Shown piece after piece: positions 1 to 11,602 of a stretch of 64,000 nucleotides of DNA. How positions within the stretch are numbered: the first letter of the stretch is position 1; every line of letters begins with the position of its first letter. The notes beneath the pieces are model-generated. The model was not told the DNA's origin. It was given only the letters and a program-made list of their open reading frames with translations, and searched no databases. This DNA comes from Zymoseptoria tritici IPO323. Its lineage: Eukaryota > Ascomycota > Dothideomycetes > Mycosphaerellales > Mycosphaerellaceae. Made by a program: the position numbers and the translations under genes. The DNA lies in the NCBI RefSeq assembly GCF_000219625.1, contig NC_018217.1, positions 3,286,001 through 3,350,000 on the forward strand, given 5' to 3'.

Positions 1-7
1 CTCCTTG

Positions 8-1169
8 CTACAACAACGTCCTTTCCTTCAAAAACTCTCTGACTTCGGTGAGCTGGAAAGTACCAAGCTTAAGGTATGAGTCAGGTTAGGAGTGGTCGTC
101 GTGGTCATCAAGAGGTTAGTACTTACGTCGTCTGGCGTGATGAGATTCAACTCCCGGATGGCAGCTTCGCCGCCGTAGTATCCAGGACTGTTCAGATACT
201 CTAGCGCCTCGCCAAACTCCATGCCCATTCCGCCTGGCATGAGCTTGTCCATGGCATCAACAGTCCCGCGCTGATACTTCACCTCCACACCGAGGTTCTT
301 GCTTCAGATCTGAGCAATTTCATTGAAGCTGATCTCTGAGGTATAACCCATCAGATTCTTTCCCGGAGCAGCCTTGACGAGTGCTTTGACCAAAGGGCCG
401 GTGTCATTGCGAGCGTCGATCATCGGCACTGGCTTGTTGCCATCTATTGGTAGACTCATGATGTATCCTTCCGGTGTCTGTCCATATTCAGCTGCGTTCG
501 CCATGTAAACGCCGAAGAGCTTGAAGCTCACCATTCGAGGAGCCAAAGTTGTGTCAAGATTCGACAAATAGCACGCCGCTTGGAAAAACGACGACTTCCC
601 GTGAAGCCCGGGGTAATTCTCTTGCAGATACTCGACGATACGCCATTTGCTTTCGAAATGGTAGTTCCACGTAATCTTTCCTCCGCTCCACTTCCTCGAA
701 TCGGTCAGCACAGAAAGCACTAGCATGTCGAGAGTCACGATAGTGGACTGGGCTGCATCGACAATGTTTCTGCCTTGCTGGATTTCGGCCTCGAAGGAGA
801 TAACGTTGATGGTCTTGCCAGTCCTCTTGGCCCTCTCTTGATTTCCCTTGTCCTGCATTTGCTGCCAGAAGTCGGTGACGCCGCAGATAACGTTGGAGCC
901 GCTGAATGCGGTCTTGAGACTGCCGATGTCGTCCAGGTCTGCAAAAACCATGTCGACACCTTGATCGGTCCATGCTTTGCTAGACGCCTTGCTCGGATCA
1001 CGACTGATGCCACGGATCTTCCATCCGGGCTCGTTGATGTATGCATCGGCGACCGAAGCGCCCTGGCTTTTCGTCAGAACGCGATGACATACGATGCTGC
1101 GGCGGATAGCATTTTCAAACTGACCTGAGTACCAGTGATGCCGACAATGGTGATGAGTTTGGTAGCCAT
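8..1169 (-). pseudogene. NmrA-like NAD(P)-binding protein, interrupted by an in-frame TGA
   Basis: Three exons are readable: 1125-1169, 127-1062 and 8-67, with introns of 62 and 59 nt, both in phase 0. Splicing the first intron creates the N-terminal Rossmann loop GITGTQGASVADAY (GxxGxxG), typical of NmrA-like regulators and isoflavone-reductase-like proteins, which bind NAD(P) and act as redox sensors or reductases. The joined frame would encode about 346 residues. However, codon 268 (304-306) is TGA. The same frame continues past it for about 59 more codons through exon 3, and that stretch still looks like the family C-terminus. A Trp (TGG) or Arg (CGA) codon mutated to TGA would explain it. 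No GT-AG intron can remove the stop without deleting conserved sequence. A truncated 267-residue product is possible. The family call is firm; whether the gene is dead is inferred. Confidence 0.75.
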
Positions 1170-2185
1170 CTGGACCGCCTCTCGTGTATCTTACTACTCT
1201 GTCGAAGACTGAGCTTGCTGCCAAAGTGCTTTTCGAATGGTGTCAAAGTGGGGATCTCTCACAAGAGAAAGGTCTTCCATCTGCGATCCCTCGTTGAGCT
1301 GCATCATGCCTGCTGCTCCGTCTCATTTTAGGTTGTGTAACACGCGGTTGGTCAGCGTTCGACGTGCGCGTTTTCTCCGATATTACCAATCACGCAGTAC
1401 CCTGGTGTCGAGTTTCCTTTGGGACCCTCGTGTCTGTAAAGCTGCTTCCTGATGATGTCCGGACGATGTTGTTCGATAGATGGAGCTACGATGGCGATGA
1501 GCATGTCCTTCAAAATTTGACGCGAAATGATGAAGCCTTCTTCCATCTTGCCAGCCTTCTCTCTTACCGTTCTTCCTTCTTTCCCTCATCCACGACCCGT
1601 ATCCGTCTGCTCCAGAAGCATCCCTCAACTGCTATGCGGCATACGGTCTGCCAGGCCCTGACAAGCTCAGCGAGAGGAGACCCATGGATGCGATGGATCC
1701 TCCCCGTGCGCGGGTCTCGGACTCTCGGCGACTACAGAAGCGCGAAAAGATCCAAGGTCTGCTCATAGTCTACATCGGAGAGTAGTCTTGCACGATGAGG
1801 ATCTCCTCCGGTCGTCTTGTCTCCGTTAGCGGACTTAATATGCACCGCCTTAAGGCCGAGCTCGATCCTTCACGATCGACCTTGCTAATTGCTACTGCAA
1901 GCAGCGTGAGAACAAGCGAAGGCTGTCTCTACGCCGTGTCTGGAAAGAATGCTGGTGACAGGAGTCTTCCTCTCGCATGAACTGCGCTACAATCCCGCCC
2001 GGATCTAACCACGCCCGTCCTCGACGGCGTTCGGGGCGATGAGATGATGAGGGGCAATCCTGTGCAACCTGTCAGCGATCCTACCGCTTTGTACAATGAC
2101 CGCCCTACATAAAGCAAGTCGCTCCATCTTTCGTTATTTCCTCATACCTACCACCAGCACGACAACGTGCCACCGCTCCTCTAAC
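1170..2185. other. Intergenic region between divergent NmrA-like and monooxygenase genes
   Basis: This is about 1 kb between two divergent start codons and presumably holds both promoters. Several short frames cross it on both strands, for example 1352-1546 on the minus strand and 1364-1768 on the plus strand. None has a domain, a start context or a splice structure that I can support. Confidence 0.5.
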
Positions 2186-4058
2186 ATGTCTTACAAGAAC
2201 AAGATTCGATCAACGATAGACCATCTACCTGGCGCTCTGCCTTCTGCACCTTTGCCAAAAGAGCTGACTGCAGCGTCAGTAGCTCAGTCGGCTTCAGCTA
2301 TAGCTCGGTCTTTGCAGTCAGACACTCTGGAAGAAAAGCTCTTCACGCACGACGCTTTCTGGCGCGACCTGTTCAGCTTGACTCGGAATCTTCGCACATT
2401 CTACGGCCCAACCGCAATCGGCGTCGCTTGGTCTGACGTTGCCCCAGCGGCCGATTTGCGCAATGTTAAAGTCGTCCTCGATTCAGTTCACTTCCAACCG
2501 ACGTGGGCGACAGTCGATTTCAGCTTTGACGCTGACCTAAGTGGTCTGCCGGCCGAGTGTGGAGGTCAGCTGAGGTGAGTGTATCTGTGGAGGTGCGAGC
2601 GTTTGATATTGACTTTGTACTGATGAGATCGTCTTACTTTCAAGCCTTGTGCCGGATCCTGCTGCTGAGCACGGGATGAAGATCTGGATGATGCTGACCT
2701 GGCTGGACAACCTCAAGGACCGCCGAGGATTGGACCTGCGTCACAAGCGACAGAAACATCAGAACCCAGAGCCGACCAATGTGGAACACCTTGATGTCCT
2801 TATCATCGGTGGCGGTCAATCAGGTCTGTCAACAGCAGCATACTGTAAGAGCCTTGGCCTGAGGTACATTGTTCTGGAGAAGAACGCCCGTGTCGGAGAC
2901 AACTGGACCACTCGCTACGACAGCGCCAAGTTACACACAGTCAAGCGCTTCAACCACCTGCCATTTGGCCCAACATACACTGATCACGATCCGGAATGGC
3001 TGCACACCAAATCTCTCGCTGAGGGCTTCCGCCGTTTTGTAGCACAATTTGGCATCGACGTTTGGACGTCTTGTCAATTGAGTAAGCCGGCCACATTTGA
3101 TCCGACCACCAAAGAATGGACCGCTCAGGTCTTGCACAAGGACAAGACCTACACCATTTCAGCATCGCATATCATCCTTTGCACTGGGCCTGGCGGTAGC
3201 ACTCCTCTCCGTCCGGACTGCCCCGGCATCGAGACGTACAATGGCACATCGCTCCACAGTGGGGAATACCACAATTGCAAGGCCTTTCACGGCAAGCGAG
3301 GCATCATAGTTGGAAGCGCGAACACCGCCCACGACGTCGCCGAGGACATGGTGGAAGCCGGACTGAGCGAGGTGACCATGGTCCAACGGGGAAGCACGTA
3401 CGTCGTCCCGCGCTCGCACTTTCAGGAGCTCTTCGGTATGATCTGGAATGACAAAGTTTCCCAAGAGATCTCTGATCGGAACTTCATGAGCCCGCCGACC
3501 TCCATCCAGCGGCTGATGAGCAACGCATACTTTCACGCCAAAGCCGACGAAGAGACTGAGACGTGGATGGCGCTCGAGAAGACTGGCTTCAAATTCGATC
3601 CAAAAGGAGACCTGATTGATCATCTCCGAGTCCGCTTTGGAGGCCATCACATGGATTGCGGCGCAAGCCAGCTGATCATAGATGGCACAGTCAAGATCAA
3701 GAACGATGCGCAGATCACGCATTACACGCCAACGGGACTGGGTTTCTCCGACGGCTCCTCGCTGGATGCTGATCTTATCGTCTGGGCCACCGGCTTCGAG
3801 AAAGACATCAGACAGAGCGCGGAGCCCGTGATCGGCCACGAGCTCACTGCGCAGCTGCGAGAGTTCTGGGGTGTCGACGAAGAAGGCGAGGTGAAAGGTG
3901 CGTATGTGCCGTCGGGCGTGGAGAATTGCTGGATGTGCGGTGGTGGGACTGCGGATGTGCGGTACTTTGCTCGTTTCGTGACTTTGCAGATTTTGTGTGG
4001 TTGTTTGGGACATCCGATGGTGCCGTATGAGAAGGCGGCTTTTCGGATGCGAGAGTAG
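2186..4058 (+). CDS. FAD-dependent monooxygenase of the flavin-containing (FMO/YUCCA-like) type
   Basis: Two exons (2186-2574 and 2645-4058) flank a 70-nt intron and give about 600 residues. The first ~130 residues form an extra N-terminal domain, possibly NTF2-like as often seen in fungal members. An FAD-binding GGGQSG loop follows at about 185-190, then an NADPH-side loop of the GSANTAHD type near residue 351, and an ATGF motif (WATGF) near residue 505. This order is that of class B flavin monooxygenases, which use NADPH and O2 to oxygenate small substrates. The substrate is unknown. The ATG at 2186 is preferred because it directly follows a C/A-rich leader; an in-frame ATG exists at 2096. 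The gene is intact, unlike several of its neighbours. It is convergent with the gene that ends at 4362. Confidence 0.88.
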
Positions 4059-4361
4059 TCTAGTGCGACATTGTGCTTCGGGCATCGTGACTGCTCGGGC
4101 CGAGGGCAATGCATCCTCCAGATGAGCGAAGAGGTCGTTCACACGCTATCGATATTCTTTTGACGTGGGCTTCCTGAAGTACAGGCGGTCTGATCTGCCC
4201 TCTTGACCACCAGGTTCACTGTGTCGCCCGGAGCGATTTGCCAGTCGATGAGAGCGAGCAAGAACCCTGATGTTCATATTGAATAGCCCTTTGAGCTGAT
4301 CCTCATCGCCAAACATGCAAACAAGGAAAGTCCACGTGCAGGTTACCACATGTCTCACACT
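4059..4361. other. Convergent 3' intergenic region
   Basis: This is the short region between the stop codons of two convergent genes. I see no gene or structured element in it. Confidence 0.5.
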
Positions 4362-5753
4362 TCATCGCCACGATTGTCCCGTGGAGAGGCGTCGTTTCTT
4401 CTCACGTTCAGTGTAGAGCTCTCGGTTACCAGCAAACCGCGCATCATATCCAAAGATTGGAGCCGCAGTGGCGTGATCGGAGTAGGCCCTCATCATGAAG
4501 CGGTCCGGCATTTCCGCACGGCCTATGTCCAGCATCCAGCGTGCTTTCGCACTGTATCCTTCTCGCTCAAGAACTTTCGCAGTGTCAACAATGAAATTGT
4601 ATCCACTGACATGTTGTAAGAGGTCTCGCAAGAATGCAGGTCGAGGACTAGCAGCGTAGTGCCGCTGGAGGAATTGAAACGCCGGCAGCCCACTAGGCTT
4701 AGTAGGATGCACTCGATGTAGTAGTGCCCGATCGAACTCGCGAGCTACCTGCACCTTCCTCCACACCCGGGCTCTCCAGATAAAAATTTCATACAAATCG
4801 ACATTTGCAGTGGCGCTTGCGCCTCGCCAGACGAGTTGATTAAGGATCCAAATTCCAGCTGCCGTCTTGTGAATGAAAAGTGGGCTTGCAGGATCTCAAA
4901 TTTTCCATTTGCATCCGTGTTCGAAGGTCCGTAGAGATTCGTCAATGCATCCACCTTCTGCAAAATGTGCCTGTGACTCTACGAGGAAACGCAAGACTGC
5001 ACTGCGCCACGAATGCCTGTCGTCCACAGCTTGAGGTGCCAGTACCGAGGGCGTATGAGGGATTGCGAGCCAATGCCAAATATGGCGTTCGTTGCTTTCG
5101 GCCACAAGACAGTGGATAAGAGCTTTCAAGAATCCGGGGTTGTTCCTCAAATCAGCCTGATCGTAATCTCGCAGAAGCCAAGACAGAGCATTTGTGCCTG
5201 GCCGACTTTTGGCAAGCTCCTTCTTCAGATCTTGCATCGAACACTCTTTGGAGCTCTCCGCGATGTAAATCTCCAGGCATCTCTGTGCTGCGATGAGATC
5301 TCGAGATGACTCGGAGAAGAAGTCAAGCGGTCTTTCGCGCAAAGGCAGCGGCAGTGTTGCTTTGATAGCGTCAACGTCAAGCGATGTGACCCATGCCCCA
5401 GGAGCATCGACCGTGGAACGCTTGACAGGCCGGGGGCGTAGGTAAAACCGATAGAACTTTTCCTTGTCGAAATTGGCACTGACGGTGGTGTCTGTATCAT
5501 TCGTATCATTCAAATGTGCTGCTGAAGGATCCCCAGTACGCAAATTAAGCCGCTTATGATACTTTCCAGGTAGGTTATGTGAAGGCCTGAATGTTGTATC
5601 CGCTTTGGCAATCGATTCCAGAGGCTTGTATGTTCCCTGTGACCGCCATCGACTGCGCGCAGTGCGACATCCAGGCACCAAAGCCGCTAGACGTGGAGCG
5701 CGTCGTCGCGATAGTAGACCCGCACATTGTATATCGCTGTTGACGATGCGCAT
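4362..5753 (-). pseudogene. Mitochondrial-type helical hypothetical protein with an in-frame TGA
   Basis: One continuous frame runs from an ATG at 5753 to a stop at 4362 (463 codons plus stop). It is interrupted once by TGA at 4896-4898 (codon 286). Composition and helix-like pattern are the same on both sides, and there is no GT near the stop to allow an intron. The N-terminus is rich in Arg and poor in acids (RRRAPRLAALVPGC), as in mitochondrial presequences. The rest is rich in Leu, Trp and Arg, in amphipathic helices reminiscent of fungal PPR-like mitochondrial expression factors; I cannot confirm PPR repeats. Either the protein is truncated at 285 residues or the allele is broken. An in-frame continuation exists upstream of 5753, so the start is uncertain. 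No specific function can be assigned. Confidence 0.55.
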
Positions 5754-6330
5754 TATTGTAAGAAGACATGGCTGGACGGAGGAGGTCGCGACGTTGCTGA
5801 GGTGTGTTCACGGTGTTCACGAAGAATTGAGTTCGCGACCAAGACGCTAGCACGAACGCTATTATTAGCCGCGCATTTGACTGCCATCGCCAAAGTCTCC
5901 TTGCACGCAGCCATGTTGCAGAGGTGATCTGCCTAATGAACTCAACAGCCACGAATCACCAATTTCATGCTTGGCCAGGGTAGTACACATGGCCCGCTGA
6001 ATCGACAGAATCCTACGATACCGATGATGCCCGAGCCAGGGTCAGGAGACTCAAGCCTCAGGCACCCACTTCAGCGGATGGTGCAAAAGTGATGCCGATA
6101 TATCGAGAACCACTCTTGGGTGCTAGTATCGTAAACTGTCCTTTTTCTGACGACAGGACCATTCTGAACCCAAAATACACCTCAGCAAAACTACGATAGC
6201 ATCGACGACGACGACTCACAAAAGCCACAGTCCCGGCAGAGCTCATCGGCTCGGAGTACCGTTGCACCTTGCTCCTCGCCAGGCGCTTCGGTCTCTTCCA
6301 CATCTTCTTCCAGTCAGAGCCATCGTTCGA
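5754..6330. other. Intergenic region upstream of the mitochondrial-type gene
   Basis: This holds the presumed promoter of the gene starting at 5753 and the 3' end of the oxygenase gene ending at 6331. An open frame on the minus strand continues to about 5952 and could be extra 5' coding sequence, but I see no convincing start. Nothing else is supported. Confidence 0.4.
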
Positions 6331-7762
6331 TCACGTGTCCACGGAGCTCTCCGACTCCTCATCGTCTTCATACTCCTCCATCTCCGAATCATAGTCGTCC
6401 GGACCCTCTGCGTACTCATCCGGATCCGGCATATCCTCTCCCTTCCAGAAGCTCTTCGTCTCGTCATTTGGCAGACCTCTGTGGCGGAAACGAGGAATAC
6501 GAATAAGCATGACGGCGTGCGAGTACTTGACGTCGAGATTGCCGAGCTCATTGCCGAACTACACGCGGAATGTCAGTACGATGTCTCAAAGGGATTGCTC
6601 TGTCTCCGTCAAACTCACCACGACGTATGCCGCTTGCACCTCCTTCAGATCCTTCTTCATGGGATTGATCCAGGTCAAATTCGAATCAGGCAGTGGCTGA
6701 CCCCACATCTCCGAATCATCACACTCATGAATCTCGCCACTCTCGAAAGGTCCGAATGTCTGCTCAAATGCGTCGCGCTTGCCGTCATAGCCGTAATGGC
6801 CATCTGGAATGACCGGCACAAGCTTGCACTGAAGTCCGAGAGCAACCGCGGTCTCGTACAACGACATGTCCGCACCCTTCAGCGCATCCGGCAAGAAGTT
6901 GTTGTAGTTGCTGGTGTGAGCGGCCTTTGCGGAAGAATGTCGGCTCCTGGAGAGCTGTCTGTAGAGTCTTGTAGAGTGGTAGAGTCTTGGCTTCAAGGAC
7001 CGAAGATGAGGAACCAGCAAGGTGCCCAAGGCCGCGAGTGACGAACAAGTTGTACGTCAGTGTGATGCGATGGCCGGCAGTGACCTGGTGGACTTCGTGC
7101 TCGCAGTCACTGTAGAAGGCTGCCCACTTGATGCATGGTCCGGCATCGCCGCGGTTGGCAGACTTGGACCAGTCAAATAAAACTTCGCTGCCGGCGTTGC
7201 GGACAGCGAGCTGACCGCCTTCGTGATCGAACGGGAGTGAGACCACCAAGCTTCCCAGCTGAAACTCGCTGCGTGGTGTATCTACATGCGGCTTGAACTT
7301 GCCACTGGGACCGCTGTATACGTTAAATTTGTACAGCTCGGCACGGATGCTTCGGTCGTGCTTGGACTGTTTGGTCTGAGGAAGAAGGATCTGACTGAGC
7401 GTATCGATGATTCCGAGAGTGTAAGGACAGAAATCGGTGGCGAAGGCACCACGATCCAACTTTCCCGCCTTGCGATATTCCTCGTCAAGGACTTCTTCGC
7501 CGGCACGAGCGAATGTGGCGGGCTGCGAGACACGAAGAAGCTCTCGGAATTCCTGTGAGATGACCTTCGATCCGGGAACGCTCAATGTGCGTCCGACACC
7601 GTTACTGCCGAAGCGGACTTGAATTGGACCGGAGGAACTTGGATGGTCTGTGTATGTGGTAGCGGGCTCAATGGGAATGCTACCGCCGCACGTGAATGTT
7701 GCGGACCGAGCATGAGTTGCAAGAGAGGCCTTGATCTCCTCCAGCAACAGTGCTTCGGCCAT
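6331..7762 (-). pseudogene. 2OG-Fe(II) oxygenase (prolyl 4-hydroxylase-like), frameshifted
   Basis: The reading starts at ATG 7762 and gives a protein with an HVD motif followed by a CEHEVHQ histidine and GHRITL arginine. Together these are the iron- and 2-oxoglutarate-binding residues of the P4H-type double-stranded beta-helix fold. After FFRKG (about 6920) the frame changes. The C-terminal half (AHTSNYNNFLPDALKGADM and onward) is in another frame, down to a 60-nt intron (6559-6618) and a final acidic exon ending at 6331. Homologues of this type usually carry a GG-x-G-x-C-QH-x-Y segment between those two blocks, so I infer an out-of-frame deletion of roughly 30 bp. No intron can bridge it. 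The substrate is unknown. The oxygenase core lies upstream of the break, but a truncated product would lack the conserved C-terminal half. Confidence 0.75.
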
Positions 7763-8616
7763 CTTGGACGTTTGGGAAGTAGGCTGTCGTTTTTGTTCAA
7801 ACAGAAATCGAGGATGAATGAGGAAGAGGAAGAGGAAGAGAGTTCAAATAGAACAAGAAAGGAATGAGAAATCTGGCACTGATGAAGACAGAAGAGAAGT
7901 CCGCGAATACAGGAAACATTCTTGCTTAGGGCGGTGAAGTGTTTGCGAGATACTCTTTGTCTCGATGCGCCAAGCCGTTGTCGTCCATAGCAATCACGGG
8001 CTGTTGCAGCTTCTTTCGAAAGACTCACCGGCGTGGTGGAAAGTGCTCGCTGCTACTGGCTGTCGTGTGCGTACCCGTGATTCCAGGACATCCAACTCTG
8101 ATCCAGAGGTATCTGTCCGTCGCCAAGTCACGGCTGGCTGCAGTTGAGGTGATTGAAGCTCCAGTAGTCGGGGAATGAAGACTTTGGAGGTCATGATCCG
8201 ATCGCAGAACATGGAACATGGGGATCGATGACCATATCAGGTCAAGCAGCTCTAGATGAACAATTCATCAGCTGGTGAGACTCGAACGATGGTATGGCGT
8301 CGAGTCTATCGTCTAACATTCTGTAGCAAGGGTAGAACTACTCACCGCAACCAAATTGGAGATGATGCCGTTGTCTTGAAGGTACAGCTCCATCATGGGA
8401 AATTCGTATTCGCCTGAACTTCCAGTAATATGTCCTGGTTATACCTCTGTTTCGCCGGTTCCGAACTAGTACTACTTCGGTGCCTTGCATGGAACACGAC
8501 ATGTCCCACTCTTGACAACGCGCGTTGTAGGGCTGAGCATCTCGACCCTCAGCCGCACCACGATCTTGAGGCTGCTCATCATTCGCAAAGCGACACAGAC
8601 GGCGATCGACTAAGCG
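7763..8616. other. Intergenic region between the oxygenase and HET genes
   Basis: This region contains copy 1 of the diverged direct repeat (about 7935-8225). The rest, up to the HET start codon, shows only short shadow frames. It presumably carries both divergent promoters. Confidence 0.5.
7935..8225. repeat. Direct repeat copy 1 flanking the HET gene
   Basis: This segment aligns, with small indels, to about 10407-10700. Shared blocks include TCTTTCGAAAG, GTGCTCGCTGCTACTG, CTGTCCGTCG and a GATCCGA...ACATGGGG tail. The order is kept over the whole length, so this is one ancient duplicated unit rather than chance. Identity by eye is roughly two thirds to three quarters. It contains no convincing gene. 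Confidence 0.75.
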
Positions 8617-10334
8617 ATGGCAGCGATTCGACCCGAGAGCGGCGAAGAATACGCTGACGGTATCTCCGCCAGCGAGGATCAACTTCGCAACAGGGACTTC
8701 AAGTACCCGTCCATTGACCCAACAACGCAGATTCGACTTCTTCGAGTCACCCACCAGGCAGGCAAGAATCTGCCGAGCGCAAACAAGTACAAATATGACC
8801 TCGAGACCGCAAATGTCTCGCAGCTTGCCTTCACGGCGTATATAGCGCTGTCATATACATGGGGAGAGGCTCGGACCGACACAGATATCCATCTAATCGA
8901 GATCGATGATCAACCGCTCTGGATACGTACGAACCTCTTCCACTTCCTGTCCTCTGTCACAGAGAGTGGCATCCATCTGCCAATCTATATCGATGCCATC
9001 TGCCTGGACCAGGGAAACGATACGGAGAAGTGCCACCAAGTACAGCTCATGTCACAGATCTATGCGAACGCCAACACGGTGCTCGCCTGGGTCGGAGTAC
9101 CTCACGCAGATCAGCACGGTCATCTTGACGCACTTTCACGGCGGCTTGAAACCCACGATGCCGCCGAGTCGCAGTGGGACGTCTCGGAGAGAATAGGCCT
9201 GAGCTATCTCTGCTCGAGGCAATTCTGGCGCCGTCTGTGGGTTGTTCAAGAACTCCTGTTGGCAGAAAACATCATTGTCGTCTGTGGAGAATGGAAGATC
9301 TTGTGGAAAGATGTCTCCCGGCTCGCTGCCTTACCGCTTCCGACAGAGCTGCTCGACAACCAAGAACAGGTAGAGTGGTGGCAAGCTTGGAAGTTCCCAT
9401 GCCCAGAGTCCTTCCAAACGCAACGAGAGTACGAAGATCGACTTTTCGACGGATGGCATTCTGCCCTAAGGCTCTTCCACCATCGAAGCAAGTGGAGGTT
9501 GAGGCAGAAATACGTCCCATACTCAGACGCCGTCCGCACGCGAGGTTGGCCATTCCACCGCGCTGTGAGGGACTTCCGGCTGCAACAATGCAAGGATCGC
9601 AGGGACAAAGTCTTCGCGCTCATCGGACTGCTTGACGAGGAAGGCCGAGGAATGATCACACCTAGCTATGAGTGTCCGATGGAGGACCTGTTCGTACAGG
9701 CCACAGCGGCTGGACTGGTATCATTGAGGAGAGAGGCTGCTGCTCAGCTTTCCGACGTGCGGAATATGCAGCACCGCAATCGCAGGTTTTGCGACACTTT
9801 GAATGATATCCTGGGCCTTCCGGAAGACGGCCGTGAAGAAAGAGCGAAAGCAGCCCTCGACTTTGCGACTTTCCACCACAGCCAGGTGGTACGCAGTTAT
9901 GACACGGAGGATGTGGTAAGACGTGGAAGTGAGTTACTTCAGACGGGCCCCCAGTTCGCCAGCCAGGACCCAGAAGCCGCTAAGTTTGGCACAATGGGTT
10001 TCTGCCTCTTCGTACTCCACGCAGGCGTCTCGTTGTTCTCGACCTTTGGTGCTTTCATCTACTTGGTAAGCTTACGCCGTTCTAAGAAGCTGGAACTGTC
10101 GCTGAAAATACTCAGGTCGAACGATTTGGCTGGAGTGATTCAGCTCTCGAGAAAGCCATGGTATTTCCCGGGACATTTGGAGCTCTGATCGCATCGAATG
10201 TCGCCCTTGGATCGGCGGAGTATTGGATCTACCGGGGATGGCGTTACTATAGACGTGGAGTCGACAGTCGTAGACCGCCGACGGGAGAGCAGGGTGGTTC
10301 AGTATCCCTGTCTACGGTGTCGGATCGGTCGTGA
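8617..10334 (+). CDS. Heterokaryon incompatibility (HET) domain protein with C-terminal membrane segments
   Basis: Exon 1 is 8617-10065 and exon 2 is 10116-10334. The 50-nt intron is in phase 0, giving 555 residues. The HET domain shows its landmarks in order: YIALSYTWG at 75-83, then IYIDAICLDQ with the following QVQLMSQIYANA stretch at about 123-152, then the FWRRLWVVQE block. HET proteins trigger growth arrest or cell death when genetically different hyphae fuse, and some act in general immunity-like responses. A hydrophobic stretch before the intron (GFCLFVLHAGVSLFSTFGAF) and another in exon 2 suggest that the C-terminus is membrane-embedded, which may be the effector part. Without the intron the protein would end in a different tail at 10188. 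The gene is intact and flanked by the ~290-bp direct repeats. Confidence 0.88.
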
Positions 10335-10406
10335 ACTGCTACGAGAGATGGGAAGACACCAGTTTCAGCCGCGTCTTGACGCTCTCTCTGCTCCTGGCCA
10401 TGAAGT

Positions 10407-10700
10407 GAGCGCGGTTTTGTCTCGATCTGCCAAGCTGTTGTCGCCCGAAAAGCAATTACGGCTTGGTGCAGCATATGCGAGCAATCTTTCGAAAGTCTCG
10501 CCGTCGTTTCGGAGAGTGCTCGCTGCTACTGACTGTGCGTACCAGGGCATGGAGACACCATCGATCGCTATTCTCATGTCGCTGTCCGTCGGCAAGTGAC
10601 GCGGAGCTACAGCTGAGGTAAATCATACTTCGTCTGTCGGCGGACGTACCTAGGCATTGGAGATCCTGATCCGAACATTTAGACATGGGGCATGTTGATT
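10407..10700. repeat. Direct repeat copy 2 flanking the HET gene
   Basis: This is the same orientation and block order as 7935-8225. It begins about 70 bp after the HET stop codon. Together the two copies bracket the HET gene like the arms of a segmental duplication or of a mobile unit. Confidence 0.75.
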
Positions 10701-10781
10701 GACAGGACTGGATGGAATGTTTTTGGACGAACCGGTAGTCCTAACTCTGTTGGCTTGAATTCGCATGGCATGACATGCTCT

Positions 10782-10855
10782 GCCAATGCCCGTCCTAGAC
10801 GATCAGGGGTATCGCCAATGCCAGCCCTTGACGACAAGGGATATTGCCAATGCCG
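10782..10855. repeat. Imperfect 32-bp tandem repeat (2.3 copies)
   Basis: Two 32-bp units at 10782-10813 and 10814-10845 each begin GCCAATGCC and are followed by a partial third unit at 10846-10855. Differences are mostly transitions. Confidence 0.8.
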
Positions 10856-11602
10856 CCCACATCAACCGCACTCCATGCCAACAGGATCACTGAGGTGAGT
10901 CAGTGAGCTAATGAGACATTGGCGGGCAATCTGAAGGTGTTATTGCACAGTTTAATGCCGTGACAAGGGTACTCGCTTTAGCCAAATGCAGCCACCTGTC
11001 TTGATCTCGTCATTCCCCCCACCCACCCTCCCTCACCGAGTCCAGCCAGAGCCCGATGCTGAACCAGAAACGAGAACAATTACTCCTTCGCATTGGAGCC
11101 TGCGGCGCTAGATAGAATTATGCTATCCTTTGGAACGAGCAAATTCCCTACGTACTCGAATATCGTACGCCCGTCGCTGTCCTCAGAAGTTCGAGCTCCT
11201 CAGTACTTGCTTCCCTCGTTGCTTGCCCGCTCGTCGCCTCGCTCTGTAGCAAGGAACTTCGGCTCGCTTATCTGTAGACAATTTGGATTGCCGAGATTAT
11301 ACAATTCCGGTTTATTAGCGATCGGTGTTTGGGTCGGCTCGAGGCTGTCCAGCTCCATCTTCGACCAGGTAGTTCTACATGGCTTCATGCTGGACTGGCG
11401 AGCTCCGTTTGGGACCCGGCAGCTTTTGCTTCCACCTCACGCCCGCCGAAACACAAAAGGCCTGCCGTGCCCGCTTCTTTCCCTCGTTCGGGTTCCAACA
11501 TCTCACACACAAATCAGGAGAGTCTTGCGACCAACTGCAACCAACTCGAAAGACCGGCACTCACCAACAAAACAAACTCTCAAACATCATCTTCGATCAA
11601 CA

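Larger units (their letters stand above)
10335..11602. other. Intergenic region downstream of HET, repeat-bearing
   Basis: This contains direct-repeat copy 2 (about 10407-10700), a 32-bp tandem repeat (10782-10855) and a pyrimidine-rich leader just upstream of the small secreted protein gene. The plus-strand frame 11093-11725 spans this leader and overlaps the real start at 11603; I treat its upstream part as untranslated. Confidence 0.5.

Noticed and set aside
3159..4142. 327-codon minus-strand frame
   Set aside because: It is antisense to the well-supported monooxygenase exon and has no features of its own.
304..4898. Programmed stop-codon readthrough at the two TGA sites
   Set aside because: The codons after TGA are AGC and GAT, not the CTA context known to favour readthrough in fungi, and neither extension is a targeting signal.
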